DNA from: Thiocystis violacea
Lineage (GTDB): Bacteria > Pseudomonadota > Gammaproteobacteria > Chromatiales > Chromatiaceae
Reading direction: 5' to 3'
NCBI RefSeq assembly: GCF_016583565.1
Contig: NZ_NRRF01000008.1
Span: forward strand, 62,001-126,000
DNA length: 64,000 nucleotides
Shown here: positions 8,363 to 17,615 of the stretch, piece after piece
How positions within the stretch are numbered: position 1 is the first letter of the stretch
How the letters are laid out: the number at the start of each line of letters is the position of its first letter
The notes under the pieces: generated by a model
The model's input: the letters and a program-made list of their open reading frames with translations, nothing else
Told to the model about the DNA's origin: nothing
Database searches by the model: none
Position numbers and translations under genes: made by a program

Positions 8363-10205
8363 TCGCGAGCCAGGCCGCGCGCGCCCGCGCGACGCACTCG
8401 GGCGGCGCGCTCGCCAGGCGCAGCTCGCAGGTGTCGTCCGGGGCCGCTTGCGGTCGGGCGATCAGCCGCAGCAGCTCATCGCGCCGGAAGAGATGGACCT
8501 CCACCTCACCGGATCGCGCGGCGCTGCGGGCGATCAGCCGATCGAGCGTGTCCGGCGTTGCGCGCAGGCCGTCGACCGCGATGATGACATCGCCCGGCGC
8601 AATCCCCGCCTGCTCGCCGGCACCCGCCGTGATGACGCTCTGGACCACGGCCTCGGCCGTTCCGGGCCGTAGACGCAGATCCAGGGTGGCCTGGCTCGGC
8701 ACGACCTCGAAGGCGTCCACGCAACCGCCCATGTCCTTCGCACCCTGACGCGAGCGCAGCCGCATCTCCACGCCGACCGTCGCCAGGAGCGCCGGCAGAT
8801 CCAGGTCCTCGGTCGAATCCAGCGCCCTGGCGAAAAAGTCCCGCAGGTCCAGACCCGTGGCCTCCATGGCAACCGCTTCGACACCGCGCTCGGGGACACC
8901 GACCCCCAAACGTCCATGGCGCTGCCACAAACCGCGCATCACATCGTCGAGCGATTGGGCGCCCGAGGTCTCCCGGCGAATCAGCAGATCGAGCGCCAGC
9001 GCCACCAGGGCGCCCTTGGCGTAGTAGCTGACGATGGCATTGGGGGCGTTCTCGTCCTGCTTGTAGAACTTGGTCCAGGCGTCGAAGCTGGACTCCGCCA
9101 CCGTCTGCAGGCGGCGCCCCGGAGTGCGTATGACACGCGTGATGGTCTCGGCCAAGAGGCCGAGATAGGTCTTGTGATCGATGCAGCCGCTGCGGGCCAG
9201 GGCAAGCTCGTCGTAGTAGGAGGTAATGCCCTCGAAGGCCCACAGTAGGCGCGTGTGAACCTCGTGCTCCAGCCCCCCCGCGATGAAGGCCAGCGGACGG
9301 ATCCGCTTGACCATCCAGAGGTGGAAATACTCGTGACTGCAGAGGCCGAGAAAGCGGTTGTATTCCTTCGACGGAAGCGCCTCGCCCGGGACGGGCATAT
9401 CGTCGCGGCAGCAGATCAGGCTGGTTGAGAAGGCATGCTCAAGCCCCCCGTAGCCCTCGCCGAGGGCTGTCACCAAGAAGAGATAGCGATCGACCGGAAG
9501 CTCGCCAAAGAGCGCGGCATGCTCAGCGCAGATCTTGGAAAGATCGCGTGTCAGGCGGTCTTCGTCGAACCAGCGCGCGCCAGTGACCGCGATCCGGTGC
9601 GCGATCCCTCCAACCTCGAAGGATAGGGCCGTGAAGACGCCCATCTCGACCGGATGATCGATGAGGTCCTGGTAGGAGTCCGCCTGGTAGCGGCCGAAGC
9701 CCGCGGACGTCACCTCGGTTGGACGCAGACTGCTGGCAACCCGCCACCCCTGACAGCTCTCGTCCTCCGGCGGTAGCAGTTCCAGCCGACAGGGGCGATC
9801 CTCGCAGCCATCGACCTTCAGCAAGAGACTCGCCCCATTGAAGTAGGCGTGCGTCAGGTCCAGGTGGGCCGACCGGACCGATAGCTCCCAGGCAAAGACT
9901 TCATAAGAGACGCGAAGCCCCGCCGCGGTTCGGCAGACCCAGGTCTGCTTGTCCTCCTTCGCGAGTTCGAGCGGTCGGCCATCGAGGTCTTCCGCGGCGA
10001 TCGCGACCAGATTCCTGGCGAAATCTCGAATCATGTAGCTACCCGGAATCCAGGCAGGCATGCTGAGCGCGACGCGACCCTCGGTGGAGTGATCGAGAAT
10101 CAGACGGTGATCGAGCGAAAGCTCGACAGCGAAGAGGTGGCGACGCGGAAAGAGCGGGCGAACGCGGTAGACAAGACCAGGGTCGCCAGGGGTTGCATCA
10201 GACAT
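8352..10205 (-). CDS. M61-family glycyl aminopeptidase with PDZ domain
   Basis: Protein of 617 residues. An N-terminal beta domain precedes a thermolysin-like catalytic domain with zinc motif HEYFH near residue 290 and the downstream FEGITSYYDE segment carrying the third ligand. A PDZ domain follows near the C-terminus (about 500-580). Peptidases of this family remove N-terminal Gly or Ala in characterised cases; the natural substrate here is unknown. No clear signal peptide is visible. The ATG at 10205 (MSDATPGDPGL) is preferred over an upstream in-frame start. It heads a minus-strand run with birA and coaX. Confidence 0.9.
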   Translation of the reverse strand: MSDATPGDPGLVYRVRPLFPRRHLFAVELSLDHRLILDHSTEGRVALSMPAWIPGSYMIRDFARNLVAIAAEDLDGRPLELAKEDKQTWVCRTAAGLRVSYEVFAWELSVRSAHLDLTHAYFNGASLLLKVDGCEDRPCRLELLPPEDESCQGWRVASSLRPTEVTSAGFGRYQADSYQDLIDHPVEMGVFTALSFEVGGIAHRIAVTGARWFDEDRLTRDLSKICAEHAALFGELPVDRYLFLVTALGEGYGGLEHAFSTSLICCRDDMPVPGEALPSKEYNRFLGLCSHEYFHLWMVKRIRPLAFIAGGLEHEVHTRLLWAFEGITSYYDELALARSGCIDHKTYLGLLAETITRVIRTPGRRLQTVAESSFDAWTKFYKQDENAPNAIVSYYAKGALVALALDLLIRRETSGAQSLDDVMRGLWQRHGRLGVGVPERGVEAVAMEATGLDLRDFFARALDSTEDLDLPALLATVGVEMRLRSRQGAKDMGGCVDAFEVVPSQATLDLRLRPGTAEAVVQSVITAGAGEQAGIAPGDVIIAVDGLRATPDTLDRLIARSAARSGEVEVHLFRRDELLRLIARPQAAPDDTCELRLASAPPECVARARAAWLASVG

Positions 10206-10465
10206 ACGAGGGCATCCAGGCAAGCGAAACCCGCCACGGAGGCGGAATGGCACGCAACGCTGCGCACACCGAGCGCCGCACAGGCCGATAGTCGGACACT
10301 CGGCCGAGGTGTTCGGATTGGCCCTTGCTCGCTGGGATTCGGCGCACGACCGCGGTCGCGGTTGGCTCGGATAGAGCCTGTCCGCACTCTAGCCGATCAT
10401 GGCCGAGTGATCTACCGAGGCAACAAAGGGGTGGGGCGAAAGGGAAGGATCGAGACGAAGAGACT

Positions 10466-10487
10466 CCCGAGCCCGGCCGGGCTCGGG
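10466..10487 (-). terminator. GC-rich hairpin after the RRM gene
   Basis: Perfect 22-bp palindrome (11-bp arms beginning CCCGAGCCCGG) just beyond the stop of the RRM gene. On the minus strand it is followed by a weak pyrimidine tract AGTCTCTTCGTCTC rather than a clean T run. It is probably an intrinsic terminator of modest strength. Confidence 0.55.
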
Positions 10488-10498
10488 ATTGGAGCTGG

Positions 10499-10771
10499 CT
10501 ACCAGCGCGGCCCTCTGGCCGGACGCTCTCCACGTGGCTTGGCCTGGTTGACCCGGAGGTTGCGACCCTTCAGCGGAGTCTCATTCAAACCTTTGATCGC
10601 AGCGTCTGCCTCGGAGTTGTTCGGCATCTCGACGAAGCCGAAGCCCTTGGAGCTTCCCGTGAATTTGTCGGTGATCAGATTCACGCTGGAGATCTCACCG
10701 TAAGCACTGAAGGCTTCACGAAGCTCGTCTTGGGTCACACCGTAGGCCAGATTGCCAACATAGATATTCAT
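10499..10771 (-). CDS. Small RRM RNA-binding protein
   Basis: Single RNA-recognition motif of 90 residues. RNP2 is IYVGNL (3-8) and RNP1 is KGFGFVEM (42-49), followed by a short basic Arg/Gly/Pro tail. It resembles the stand-alone RRM proteins known from cyanobacteria and scattered proteobacteria, where some are cold-induced RNA chaperones. It is flanked by non-coding DNA upstream and a GC hairpin downstream, so it is probably a single-gene transcript. The target RNA cannot be inferred. Confidence 0.9.
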   Translation of the reverse strand: MNIYVGNLAYGVTQDELREAFSAYGEISSVNLITDKFTGSSKGFGFVEMPNNSEADAAIKGLNETPLKGRNLRVNQAKPRGERPARGPRW

Positions 10772-11638
10772 CGTTCAAGTTCCATGGAGAGCGCATTGAA
10801 GAGAATGTGAGAACGGTCGAAAAATCAATGCACAACTGATTCGACGGTCTTCGCCTCCTACCGCAGGAGACGCAAAGAAGATGAACCCTATACACATCTT
10901 CGAACGGGACAATAGTTCAAATGCACCTCACCGGGTATCCGTATATCTACGGCCAGCCCGCCACCCGATTGCCTTGAAACGCCTGACTTCCTCATCGCGC
11001 AAACGTCCGGCGCCGAGCAGCGCCCGCTGCACGACCCTAACGCGCCCACGCGAACCAGAAAGACAGGTCACGGCAAGCAAGGAAGCAGCACGCCAGTGGG
11101 CAAGATGAACGAGCGATCGGGAAAGCGCCCTCAGCACCCATTCCCGGACGTTCGACCACGCATGGACGAGCGGGAGGGCGACGGGCTCAGGGCATCACAT
11201 GACCCTGATCGGATCAGGCAGTACGCAATCAAACCGGATGTTGGCAACACAGGTCGTCGCCGCGCGTCGCTGCCGTCGACCTTGGACACAAGGACGGCGA
11301 ACGCAGCCATTTCGCAGGGGAGCAGGAGGAGATGATGGGCATACCCACCAAGAGATGACGCCAAGCGTCAGCGAAGGATGAGCGTCTCTACAGGTCCACG
11401 GAACTCAATGCAGAGCGCTTGTGAGCCTCGGCAAGCAGTCGAGGCAGGAGCAGGAAGCCGCACGGACAGCCGTCGAGATGGGGCACACAAAAAGACGAAA
11501 CTTTGGAACGATAGGGACGGATGGCACCCGACAGGAGCGACCCGAAAGGACTCTCAAGCCCTGCCCGCATCCTTGCTCCATCCCAATCACGCCTGAGACC
11601 ACGACATCAGCAAATCTCAGAGCGTCGATCCGACCGGA
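10772..11638. other. Gene-poor stretch between the RRM gene and the H-NS gene
   Basis: About 870 bp with only short overlapping frames on both strands and no recognisable protein family, tRNA or insertion-sequence end. The first 100 bp must contain the promoter of the RRM gene. The rest is unexplained. Confidence 0.5.
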
Positions 11639-12043
11639 TCAGCCCTCAACAACACGCAAAGACTTCGCCTTGAACGCCTCGCGGTCATCCTTCGACGAAG
11701 GATCATAGCCCTGATCTTTCATCTTCTGCTTCATCCAACCGGGAAGCACGCCGCGCACATAGACGTTTTCAGAATCATCAGGATCGACGTAACGCTTATA
11801 TTGCCGGCTACTCACCAGCTTTCGCGGAGCGGCGGTACCACGTCGACGTTTCGTCGAGATGAGAGGAATGATCTCATCCAACTCATAGCCGTTGCTCTGA
11901 ATCAGGTCTTTGACCTGCTGGATGATGTCGTCTTTGCCTTCCTGGCGCCGGACTTCAAGCAATTTCTTCAGCTCGGTCTTCTTGCTTTCCGCTTCGTCCA
12001 GCTGACGCCGGATCTCATCGACGCTAAGGTTAGCGTACTCCAC
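11639..12043 (-). CDS. H-NS-family nucleoid protein
   Basis: Protein of 134 residues. A charged N-terminal coiled-coil oligomerisation region (VDEIRRQLDEAESKKTELKK) and basic linker (STKRRRGTAAPRKL) are followed by a C-terminal DNA-binding segment with YVDPDDSENVYVRGVLPGWM. The usual H-NS core motif contains GRGR or QGR; here the equivalent loop reads VRGVLP, so minor-groove preference may differ. I chose the GTG at 12043 because GAGAGG lies 8 nt upstream; the longer frame to 12070 would start at TTG inside that leader. A good promoter lies upstream. It would act as a nucleoid-associated silencer or organiser. Confidence 0.86.
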   Translation of the reverse strand: MEYANLSVDEIRRQLDEAESKKTELKKLLEVRRQEGKDDIIQQVKDLIQSNGYELDEIIPLISTKRRRGTAAPRKLVSSRQYKRYVDPDDSENVYVRGVLPGWMKQKMKDQGYDPSSKDDREAFKAKSLRVVEG

Positions 12044-12109
12044 TGGCAACACCTCTCTAATCAGATTCAAAAAAATTGATCAGCCCATCAAATGAGAGCC
12101 TAGGTCAAT

Positions 12110-12137
12110 AATCTAAACGATCCACATTCGTTGTCAA
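12110..12137 (-). promoter_or_regulatory. Sigma-70 promoter of the H-NS-family gene
   Basis: On the minus strand TTGACA (12132-12137) is separated by 16 bp from TAGATT (12110-12115), about 67 bp upstream of the chosen start codon. The -35 box matches the consensus exactly; the -10 box matches 4 of 6. Confidence 0.65.
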
Positions 12138-12836
12138 GAAGCATGACGTTTTATTCCTCACTTAGCACGAGCTCCAACACTGAGTCTCGACATTCAGCCG
12201 ATCCTGAGAAGCTCAGCCATCTGCACGCAAGTCAAATCGCTAGACACATTTAGCACGCACAGATGGGCGTCAAGAAATGACTTGGAGCCTAAAGGTGGTC
12301 GATCAGAAAAAAGCGACCCGTCAACAGACGCCCCAGCAATGCATTACCCCGACATAGCCGACTCAATTCCTTGTCGCTCATCCGACACATGAGCGACCAG
12401 CGGGCTGTCGAGACGGCCGAGGGTTCGCGTAGAGAGCGTTTTCGAGCTGCAGGCGAAAGGCGACGGCTTCACCCGAGATCAGGATATCCGAGCAGACCCA
12501 TATATAGCGCGTCGACCCAGGCACCCATTCAAGCGAATGACGATGAGTTCAAGCCCGCTCGAAGCGCGCGGACAGGCGCGAAATCAAGCGCACGAACCGC
12601 GCCTCGTCGTGACCCGTTTGCTATTTTCGATAGGAGGATTTCCGAAGAACGCCGTCAGCCGCGGGTGGTCGGTGAATGTCTCATCGTCAGCGACCGCAAC
12701 TCGACCCGATGAAAAGGATGTCGTATCACGCCAAGACGATCCCGGATCGCCTCGTCGAGCATCAGAACGCCCATCAACCGCAAGGAGGCTCGGGCGGGTG
12801 CGCGCGACCGGGATTCGAATCGACACCGACAGCGCT
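12138..12836. other. Gene-poor stretch upstream of the H-NS gene
   Basis: About 700 bp without a credible gene. The first 200 bp are visibly more AT-rich than the surroundings. The stretch includes one perfect hairpin (listed separately) and a T-arm-like palindrome near 12811 that does not extend to a tRNA. Confidence 0.5.
12373..12397. repeat. Perfect 9-bp inverted repeat with 7-nt loop
   Basis: GTCGCTCAT (12373-12381), loop CCGACAC, then ATGAGCGAC (12389-12397). There is no T tract on either side, so it does not look like a simple terminator. It lies alone in non-coding DNA about 235 bp upstream of the H-NS promoter. It could be a protein-binding palindrome or an RNA hairpin. Confidence 0.6.
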
Positions 12837-13889
12837 TCAGCCAGGGCGCTCGCTGCCCGAGATGCCTCCAGGCGACCCGAGAAACATGGCGTCACCATAA
12901 CTGAAGAAGCGATAGCGCTCGGCGACGGCATGGCGATAGGCCGCCAGGATCCGCTCATAGCCAGCGAAGGCCGCGACCAGCATCAATAGCGTCGACTCGG
13001 GCAAATGGAAGTTCGTCACCAGAGCGTCGACGACACGAAAACGAAAGCCAGGGCGAATGAAAAGCCGGCTGTCACCACGAAAGGGCTGGAGCTCACCGCC
13101 AGCCGCGGCGGTCTCCAAGCTCCTCACCGCCGTGGTCCCAATCGCAATCACGCGCCCACCGCGACGCCGCGTCTGGCGCACCTGTTCACAGACGGCCTCA
13201 TCGACCTCCAACCACTCCGCATGCATTTCGTGTCGATCCAGATCATCGACCCGTACCGGCTGAAAGGTGCCCGCCCCCACATGCAGCGTGATCTCAGCCC
13301 GACGCACACCCAGATCATCCAGCCTATTCAGCATCGCCTCATCGAAATGCAATCCCGCAGTCGGCGCGGCAACCGCCCCATCATAGCGAGCAAACAGGGT
13401 TTGATAGCGGGCCTCATCGCTCGCATCGTCCGAACGGCGGATATAGGGGGGCAATGGAACATGCCCATGGCGCGCCATCTGCTCGGGAAAGGTCGTCTCG
13501 CACACACCAAGGCGAAAGAGATCGCCCTCGCGGGAGAGGACATCCAGTCGCGCACCACCACTCAACTCAATCGAGCTACCCGGCCGAGGCGGCTTGCTGG
13601 CGCGCACCTGAGCGAGGGCCTCAGTCACTCCCAGGAGCCGTTCGATGAGTATCTCGACCTTGCCCCCAGTCATCTTTCGACCGTAGAGCCGCGCCCGCAT
13701 CACCCGCGTGTTATTGAACACAAGGAGGTCATTCGGCCGCAGCAAACCTGGCAGATCGACGAAGAGAAGGTCGCGGGGATGTCCATCCGCCCCCTCCAGG
13801 ACCATCAACCTGGAGCCCGCGCGCGCTTCGAGCGGGTACTGAGCGATCAATTCAGGCGGGAGATCATAATAGAAATCGGAGCGATGCAT
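12837..13889 (-). CDS. queA: S-adenosylmethionine:tRNA ribosyltransferase-isomerase
   Basis: Protein of 350 residues that transfers and isomerises the ribosyl group of S-adenosylmethionine onto 7-aminomethyl-7-deazaguanine in tRNA, making epoxyqueuosine. Diagnostic segments are the N-terminal FYYDLPPELIAQYP, GAVAAPTAGLHFDEAML, LHVGAGTFQPV, NFHLPESTLLMLV and the C-terminal SYGDAMF. About 13 extra residues follow the usual end. The in-frame extension to 14006 has no family similarity, so the ATG at 13889 is chosen. No tgt gene follows it here, unlike many gammaproteobacteria. Confidence 0.96.
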   Translation of the reverse strand: MHRSDFYYDLPPELIAQYPLEARAGSRLMVLEGADGHPRDLLFVDLPGLLRPNDLLVFNNTRVMRARLYGRKMTGGKVEILIERLLGVTEALAQVRASKPPRPGSSIELSGGARLDVLSREGDLFRLGVCETTFPEQMARHGHVPLPPYIRRSDDASDEARYQTLFARYDGAVAAPTAGLHFDEAMLNRLDDLGVRRAEITLHVGAGTFQPVRVDDLDRHEMHAEWLEVDEAVCEQVRQTRRRGGRVIAIGTTAVRSLETAAAGGELQPFRGDSRLFIRPGFRFRVVDALVTNFHLPESTLLMLVAAFAGYERILAAYRHAVAERYRFFSYGDAMFLGSPGGISGSERPG

Positions 13890-14092
13890 CCCCGCAAGTG
13901 TAACACGCGTGACATGGCAACTTCGGAAACTTATCGCCCAATTGAGTCCGACTCCGTTTCCAGAGGACAATCCCGGGCAATGGTGGGGAGCGGCGCAAAT
14001 GAGCATCGAGCGAGCCGGCCAGAAAGACGGGGCTGACCATTGAGAGATGCGTCGCCATCAAGCAACCGAAAAGACAGGAGCAGGACCGAATC

Positions 14093-15301
14093 ATGATCAA
14101 ACTCGGCATCGACCGTCTGCTGGAGACTCCCGAGCTACGCAAGCCGCTCAGGGGTCGGCGCGTCGCGCTGCTCGGCCATCCGGCATCCATGACCTCCACG
14201 GGGCGGCATAGCCTGGACGCACTCATGGCACTGAACGAGCTGAGCATCGTCGCCGCATTCGGTCCGCAGCACGGGATGCGCGGCGATAAACAGGACAACA
14301 TGGTCGAAACGCCCAACGAGACCGACGCACGCTACGGCATTCCGGTCTACAGCCTCTATGGCGAGGTCCGCGATCCAACGGCGGAGATGCTCGACAGCTT
14401 CGACGTCCTGCTGGTGGATTTGCAGGACATCGGCACGCGCATTTACACCTACGTCACCACACTCGCCTACCTCATCGATGCCTGCTCGCGCACCGGCAAG
14501 GCACTCTGGGTACTTGACCGACCCAACCCGGCTGGACGGCCGATGGAAGGGACCATCCTGGAGCCAGGTTGGGAGAGTTTCGTCGGGGCTGGAGCGCTTC
14601 TGATGAGACACGGCTTGACCTTCGGCGAGCTGGCCAAGTGGATGCTCGCACAGCGCACGACCGATCTGGACCTGCACCTGGTCGCCATGGAGGACTATCA
14701 CCCGCGGCAAGCTCCAGGTTACGGCTGGCCCATCCTGGATCTCTCCTGGGTCAACCCGAGCCCCAATGCCTCAAGCCTCAACATGGCCCGCTGCTTTGCC
14801 GGCACCGTGCTGCTGGAGGGCACCACGCTGTCCGAGGGACGGGGCACGACCACACCCCTGGAGATGGTCGGCGCCCCCGACCTGGACTTCGAGCGCATCC
14901 TCCAGCGCATGCGGAGCCTGGAGCCGGAGTGGACCCAGGGCGCGACGATCCGCCCCTGTTGGTTCGAGCCGACCTTCCACAAGCATGCTGGACGGCTCTG
15001 CTCCGGACTGCAGATCCACACGGACAATGCGCACTATGACCACGAGCGCTTCCGGCCCTACCGCCTGATGGCGCTTCTCTTCAAGAGCCTGCGCCTGGAG
15101 TACCCGGACTATTCGCTATGGCGGGACTTCCACTACGAGTACGAGACCGAGCGGCTCGCGATCGACCTGCTCTCCGGAGGCCCCTTGCTACGTGAGTGGG
15201 TGGACGACCCAGAAGCGCAACCCGGCGACCTGGAGCAACGACTCCGGGTCGACGAGGCAGGTTGGGCCGAGTCGGTCGCACCGCTCTGCCTCTATGCCTA
15301 G
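14093..15301 (+). CDS. DUF1343 / NamZ-type exo-beta-N-acetylmuramidase family protein
   Basis: Protein of 402 residues matching the DUF1343 family, whose studied member NamZ releases terminal N-acetylmuramic acid from peptidoglycan fragments. Visible conserved stretches are FGPQHGMRGDKQDNM, VLLVDLQDIGTRIYTYVTTL, LDRPNPAGRPMEG, and the TTLSEGRGTTTP segment. There is no signal peptide, which suggests a cytoplasmic role in muropeptide recycling. AGGA lies before the ATG at 14093. It is divergent from queA and convergent with the sensor kinase gene. Confidence 0.88.
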   Translation: MIKLGIDRLLETPELRKPLRGRRVALLGHPASMTSTGRHSLDALMALNELSIVAAFGPQHGMRGDKQDNMVETPNETDARYGIPVYSLYGEVRDPTAEMLDSFDVLLVDLQDIGTRIYTYVTTLAYLIDACSRTGKALWVLDRPNPAGRPMEGTILEPGWESFVGAGALLMRHGLTFGELAKWMLAQRTTDLDLHLVAMEDYHPRQAPGYGWPILDLSWVNPSPNASSLNMARCFAGTVLLEGTTLSEGRGTTTPLEMVGAPDLDFERILQRMRSLEPEWTQGATIRPCWFEPTFHKHAGRLCSGLQIHTDNAHYDHERFRPYRLMALLFKSLRLEYPDYSLWRDFHYEYETERLAIDLLSGGPLLREWVDDPEAQPGDLEQRLRVDEAGWAESVAPLCLYA

Positions 15302-15457
15302 CGGGGCGTGAGCAGCCAGCGCCGCGGAATCCGAGCCCGCGGCCAAACAGTGGACAGGATGCGCGAGGATAGGGACGCGCTACCAGGCGCTTCCCCCGAA
15401 TCACTGGCAGACGCAGCGGACACCGGAGCGCATGACCCCAAGCACCGACAGGGAGGT

Positions 15458-16921
15458 CTAGGCGGTCTCAGCCGCTGTCGCCGACTCCACGGCAGTGCGC
15501 GGCTGCGCGCGGGCGAAGGCGATCCTCACGCGCAGCCCCGGCTGATTGTCGAGCAGCGCGATGGAGGCGCGATGGAGCTGTGCGACGGCCTGGACCAGGC
15601 TCAGCCCCAGACCGCTTCCGGGCGTCGAGCGGCTGTCGTCGACACGGAAGAACCGGCGAAAGACCTGGGTGTGCAGCGCTGCCGGAATGCCAGGCCCGTC
15701 GTCCGCGACCTCCACCAGGATGCAATCGCCTTCGACACCCACCTGGGCGCGGATGCGCCCCCCAGGCGGGGTGTATTTGATGGCATTGTCGACCAGATTG
15801 GTGAGCGCCTGAAACACGAGGTCGCGATCCCCAAAGATCCAGGCCTCCCCGCATCCGCCATAGCTGAGGTCCTGCTCGCGATCCGCCGCGACCGGCTCGT
15901 AGAGCTCGACGAGATCCTCGACGAGCGGCCCCAGATCGAGGTCTTGAAATGCCGAGCGCCGGCTGCCGGACTCGATGCGGGCGATGCGCAGAAGGGCGTT
16001 GAAGGTGGCGAGCATCTCCTCGGCATCCGCGATCGTCTCCTCCGCCAAGGTCCGCGCGCCCAGCGTTTCCGGCAGCTCGGCCTTCAGGAGTTCGAGCTTA
16101 TTGCGCAAGCGGGTCAGCGGAGTTCGCAGGTCGTGCGCGATATTGTCCGAGACCTGGCGCACGCTCGCCATGAGCGCCTCGATGCGCTCCAGCATCCGAT
16201 TCAGGCTCGCCGCGAGCGCATCGAAATCGTCGCCACTGCCGCTCAAGGGGATGCGTCGCGAGAGGTCGCCCTCCATGATCTCGCGGCTGGTTTGATTGAT
16301 CGCCTCCAGGCGGCGCACCAGGCCCGCGCTCATCAGCCAGCTGCCGAGCAGGGCCAGTGCCGCGGTAATCGCCAGCCCCCAGGTGAGGGCATCCAGGATG
16401 AGGGCGCGGGTCGCCTCCAGATCCCTGACATCACGCCCGACCAGCAATCGCAACCCCCCGCGCAGCGAGAAGACCTGGCCCCGCGCCTCATGCTCCTCGG
16501 CCCGGGCCGGCCCCCATTCGCGCAATCGGAAACGAATCCATCCCTGGGCATCCGGGATCTCGGGGGGCCATCGGTCGAGGTTCCCCACGACACGCTCCAG
16601 CCTGTCGTCCACCAGCAGGTAGACACTCGAGCCGACCGGATCGCGCGCGACCCGCTCGCTGATCAGCGAGGTGAGACCACCCAGGCCGACGCGACGATAC
16701 TGCTCGGCCAGGCCGCGGATTTCGGCCTGAATGGTGGCGGTGGTCTGACGGTCCATGTAGCCCGCCGTCGACCAATAGATGAAGCCCAGCAGAATCGCGA
16801 CGGAGGCGCCAAGCAAGACGACATAGAGCAGGGCGAGCCGGAAGGTCGAGCTGCGCAGGATCCGGGCCGCCCCGGAGCGCAGCTGAGCCCAGGCGCCCAA
16901 GGCCAGCGCGGGCGGCGTCAT
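15458..16921 (-). CDS. Sensor histidine kinase
   Basis: Membrane kinase of 487 residues. TM1 is at about 28-50, then a periplasmic domain of about 130 residues, TM2, HAMP, a DHp domain with H-box IAHDLRTPLTRLRN (His near residue 262), and a HATPase domain with LTNLVDNAIKYTPPGG and DDGPGIP. The ATG at 16921 overlaps the stop of the response regulator gene as ATGA, so the pair is translationally coupled. It would phosphorylate the adjacent OmpR-type regulator. Its neighbour htrA suggests an envelope-stress signal, but that is inference. Confidence 0.93.
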   Translation of the reverse strand: MTPPALALGAWAQLRSGAARILRSSTFRLALLYVVLLGASVAILLGFIYWSTAGYMDRQTTATIQAEIRGLAEQYRRVGLGGLTSLISERVARDPVGSSVYLLVDDRLERVVGNLDRWPPEIPDAQGWIRFRLREWGPARAEEHEARGQVFSLRGGLRLLVGRDVRDLEATRALILDALTWGLAITAALALLGSWLMSAGLVRRLEAINQTSREIMEGDLSRRIPLSGSGDDFDALAASLNRMLERIEALMASVRQVSDNIAHDLRTPLTRLRNKLELLKAELPETLGARTLAEETIADAEEMLATFNALLRIARIESGSRRSAFQDLDLGPLVEDLVELYEPVAADREQDLSYGGCGEAWIFGDRDLVFQALTNLVDNAIKYTPPGGRIRAQVGVEGDCILVEVADDGPGIPAALHTQVFRRFFRVDDSRSTPGSGLGLSLVQAVAQLHRASIALLDNQPGLRVRIAFARAQPRTAVESATAAETA

Positions 16922-17592
16922 TCGGCGCGCAGCATGTAGCCGGCGCCGCGCACCGTGTGGAGCAGCGGTCGCTCGAAGTCCTTGTCGATCTTGCCGCGCA
17001 GCCGGCTGATATGAACGTCGATCACATTGGTCTGGGGGTCGAAGTGGTAGTCCCACACCTGCTCCAGCAGCATGGTGCGGGTGACGACCTGGCCGGCGTG
17101 CCGCATCAGACATTCGAGCAGCCGAAATTCCCTCGGCTGCAGCAGGATCTCCGTGCCGGCCCGACTGACATCGCGCTTGAGGAGGTCCATCTCGAGGTCG
17201 GCGACCCGCAGCCGGGTCTCGGGCGCATCCGCCGTCCCTCGCCGCAACAGGGCCTCCACGCGCGCCTGCAGCTCGGAGAAGGCGAAGGGCTTGATGAGAT
17301 AGTCGTCGCCGCCCGCTCGCAGACCCTCGACGCGATCATCGACCTCGCCCAGGGCGCTCAAGAAGAGCACGGGTGTCTGATTGCCGGACGCGCGCAAGGT
17401 GCGCACGATGCCAAGCCCATCGAGGCCGGGCAGCATGCGATCGAGGATGAGGACGTCGTAGTCGCCGCTCGCTGCGAGCAGCAGACCCTCTCTGCCCTCG
17501 GCGGCCTGATCCACCACGGCCCCCGCCTCCGCGAGGGCCTTGCGCAGATAGTCCGCCATCTGGCGGTCGTCTTCGACCAAGAGGATTCGCAT
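16918..17592 (-). CDS. OmpR/PhoP-family response regulator
   Basis: Regulator of 224 residues. The receiver domain has acidic pocket E7-D8-D9, phospho-acceptor D51 (LILDRMLP) and the KPF lysine. A C-terminal winged helix includes LQPREFRLLECLMRHAGQVVTR and the ending VRGAGYMLRAE. GAGGGG lies just before the ATG at 17592. It sits between htrA, 23 nt upstream, and its kinase. It probably binds the GTTAAG direct repeat upstream of htrA (see findings). Confidence 0.95.
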   Translation of the reverse strand: MRILLVEDDRQMADYLRKALAEAGAVVDQAAEGREGLLLAASGDYDVLILDRMLPGLDGLGIVRTLRASGNQTPVLFLSALGEVDDRVEGLRAGGDDYLIKPFAFSELQARVEALLRRGTADAPETRLRVADLEMDLLKRDVSRAGTEILLQPREFRLLECLMRHAGQVVTRTMLLEQVWDYHFDPQTNVIDVHISRLRGKIDKDFERPLLHTVRGAGYMLRAE

Positions 17593-17615
17593 CGCCCCTC
17601 ACCCCCCGCGTTTCG

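Noticed and set aside
10928-11137. Minus-strand frame of 69 codons upstream of the RRM gene
   Set aside because: No ribosome binding site, no family match, and arginine-rich composition typical of chance frames.
12800-12830. T-arm-like sequence GATTCGAATC that could be part of a tRNA
   Set aside because: No acceptor stem, anticodon stem or D arm can be drawn around it on either strand; it is a short palindrome near the end of queA.
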